Assembly (NCBI RefSeq): GCF_002008315.2
Contig: NZ_MVDG02000001.1
Coordinates: 2,418,001 to 2,482,000, forward strand
Length of the DNA: 64,000 nucleotides
Origin: Arthrobacter sp. KBS0703
GTDB lineage: Bacteria; Actinomycetota; Actinomycetes; Actinomycetales; Micrococcaceae
Direction of reading: 5' to 3'
The position numbers and the translations under genes were made by a program. Of this stretch, positions 62,966-64,000 are shown piece after piece. Under the pieces are notes generated by a model that was not told the DNA's origin, did no database searches, and worked only from the letters and a program-made list of their open reading frames with translations. Positions within the stretch are counted from its first letter, which is position 1. Each line of letters starts with the position of its first letter.

Positions 62966-64000
62966 CTAGAATCCAGACCAGTCGAGCACAACCTTGCCGC
63001 TGACTCCGGCGCGGGCGATTTCGAAGCCCTTCTCCCACTGTGAGGCCGGCAGCACGTCCGTCACGACGGCGGAGATGCTGGCGCGCAGGACGGGGTTGGA
63101 GGACAGCATGGCGCTCATGGCGTACCAGGTCTCGAACATTTCGCGGCCGTAGATGCCCTTCAGGGTCAGCATGTGCGTGACCACCTTGCCCCAGTCGATC
63201 TCGATGGACTGGCTGGGCAGGCCCAGCATGGCGATCCGGCCCCCGTGGTTCATGTTGTCGATCATTTCCGGCAGTGCCGTGGGGTGCCCGGACATCTCCA
63301 GGCCGATGTCGAAGCCCTCGCGGAGGCCCAGTTCCCGCTGCGCTTCCCGGACCCGTGTCTTGGACACGTCGATGGCCAGGTCCACGCCGAGCTGGCGGGC
63401 CAGCTCCAGACGGGGGGCCGAGACGTCGGTGATGGCGATCTTGCGTGCGCCGGCGTGGCGGGCAACGGCGATGGCCATGAGCCCGATCGGGCCGGCCCCG
63501 GTGATCAGCACGTCCTCGCCCACGAGCGGGAAGCTCAGCGCGGTGTGCACGGCGTTGCCGAAAGGATCGAAGATGGCGCCGAGCTCCGGGGTGACCGAGG
63601 GATCCTGGTGCACCCAGACGTTCGTTTCCGGGATGACCACGTACTCGGCGAACGCCCCGTCCCGCTGCACGCCAACGCTCACAGTGTGGATGCACATCTG
63701 CCGGCGGCCGGCGCGGCAGTTGCGGCAGATGCCGCAGACGATGTGTCCCTCGCCCGAGACGCGGTCCCCCACCTTGACGTCCCGGACGTCTTCGCCGGTC
63801 TCCACAACCTCGCCATAGAACTCGTGGCCGGCGATCAGCGGTGCCTGGATGATCCCCTGGGCCCAGGCATCCCACGACTGGATGTGCAGGTCCGTGCCGC
63901 AGATGCCCGTGGTCATCACGCGGATCTTGACGTCCCCGGGGCCCGCCTCGGGCTCGGGACGGTCGACGAGTTCGAACCCGGCGTGCGCGCCGGCCTTGTA
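62966..64000 (-). CDS. tdh: L-threonine 3-dehydrogenase, 5' end just outside window
   Basis: 345 residues of a zinc MDR enzyme oxidising L-threonine to 2-amino-3-ketobutyrate. It has [10 protein letters not shown] with the catalytic cysteine, AGHEFYGEV, the [15 protein letters not shown] structural zinc loop, [14 protein letters not shown] for NAD, and [12 protein letters not shown] near the C-terminus, typical of Tdh. In-frame coding runs off the window edge. Only a few N-terminal residues are missing. Confidence 0.93.
   Translation of the reverse strand, partial: YKAGAHAGFELVDRPEPEAGPGDVKIRVMTTGICGTDLHIQSWDAWAQGIIQAPLIAGHEFYGEVVETGEDVRDVKVGDRVSGEGHIVCGICRNCRAGRRQMCIHTVSVGVQRDGAFAEYVVIPETNVWVHQDPSVTPELGAIFDPFGNAVHTALSFPLVGEDVLITGAGPIGLMAIAVARHAGARKIAITDVSAPRLELARQLGVDLAIDVSKTRVREAQRELGLREGFDIGLEMSGHPTALPEMIDNMNHGGRIAMLGLPSQSIEIDWGKVVTHMLTLKGIYGREMFETWYAMSAMLSSNPVLRASISAVVTDVLPASQWEKGFEIARAGVSGKVVLDWSGF

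Noticed and set aside
61695-63875. A 726-codon minus-strand frame joining kbl with upstream sequence
   Set aside because: The first 328 residues are an out-of-frame reading of tdh, and the real kbl begins at 62891.

Overview
The window is high-GC DNA from an actinobacterium, most likely Arthrobacter or a close relative (Micrococcaceae). That placement is an inference. It rests on the G/C-rich third codon positions, the many GTG/TTG starts, the SAM-IV type riboswitch before metX, the DivIVA-domain protein, the degenerate DUF222/HNH gene, and the general gene repertoire. The DNA is ordinary chromosome. I see no rRNA, CRISPR array, prophage, insertion sequence or plasmid function.

Layout. 1-7.9 kb: branched-chain amino-acid catabolism. 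A methylcrotonyl-CoA carboxylase operon (cut by the window start) is divergent from a TetR regulator. A bkdABC-like 2-oxoacid dehydrogenase operon is divergent from an Lrp regulator. 8-9.8 kb: three small membrane proteins. 9.9-15.9 kb: two sodium:solute (acetate-type) symporters, each with a small two-helix partner, flanking a LytS/LytR two-component system. 15.9-21.9 kb: a DivIVA-like protein, then cdsA, frr, pyrH, tsf, rpsB and an M23 peptidase. 21.9-30.2 kb: an acyl-CoA dehydrogenase, envelope and transport genes, a CAU tRNA and two tRNA-Asn genes. 30.2-36.2 kb: dnaG, dgt, dusB and a YibE/F membrane protein. 36-46.6 kb: hydrolases, an AtoE transporter, glyS and others. 46.6-47.8 kb: a decayed DUF222/HNH gene. 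48-54.2 kb: mmsBA, a LysR regulator, an alcohol dehydrogenase and an MFS carrier. 54.4-55.8 kb: metX with its SAM riboswitch and a remnant of metY. 56-59.2 kb: assorted single genes. 59.3-64 kb: tdh, kbl, an FAD oxidoreductase and hutI, apparently one operon.

How the genes work together. Much of the window is amino-acid and acyl-CoA breakdown: leucine (MCC), branched-chain oxoacids (BCKDH), valine (mmsA/mmsB), threonine (tdh/kbl) and histidine (hutI). Several candidate operators can be read directly. There are two tandem GGTTAGT-N6-TAACTG sites at the MCC/TetR promoter, and related GTTA-N8-TAAC sites before the acyl-CoA dehydrogenase and an esterase. An 18-bp ATGTGCAT-NN-ATGCACAT palindrome lies before mmsB/lysR and recurs, with one mismatch, before the MFS carrier. 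An ATTGTGA-N6-TCACAAT palindrome lies at the bkd/Lrp promoter.

Quality warning. The assembly contains the 19-bp Tn5 mosaic end used in Nextera libraries, once at 34786-34804 and as a back-to-back 38-bp pair at 59636-59673. The first breaks the end of the YibE/F gene and the second splits hutI. Both are best read as sequencing or assembly artefacts, not biology. I found no convincing undescribed system. The most useful observations are the operator sharing, the metY relic, the decayed HNH gene and these two scars.
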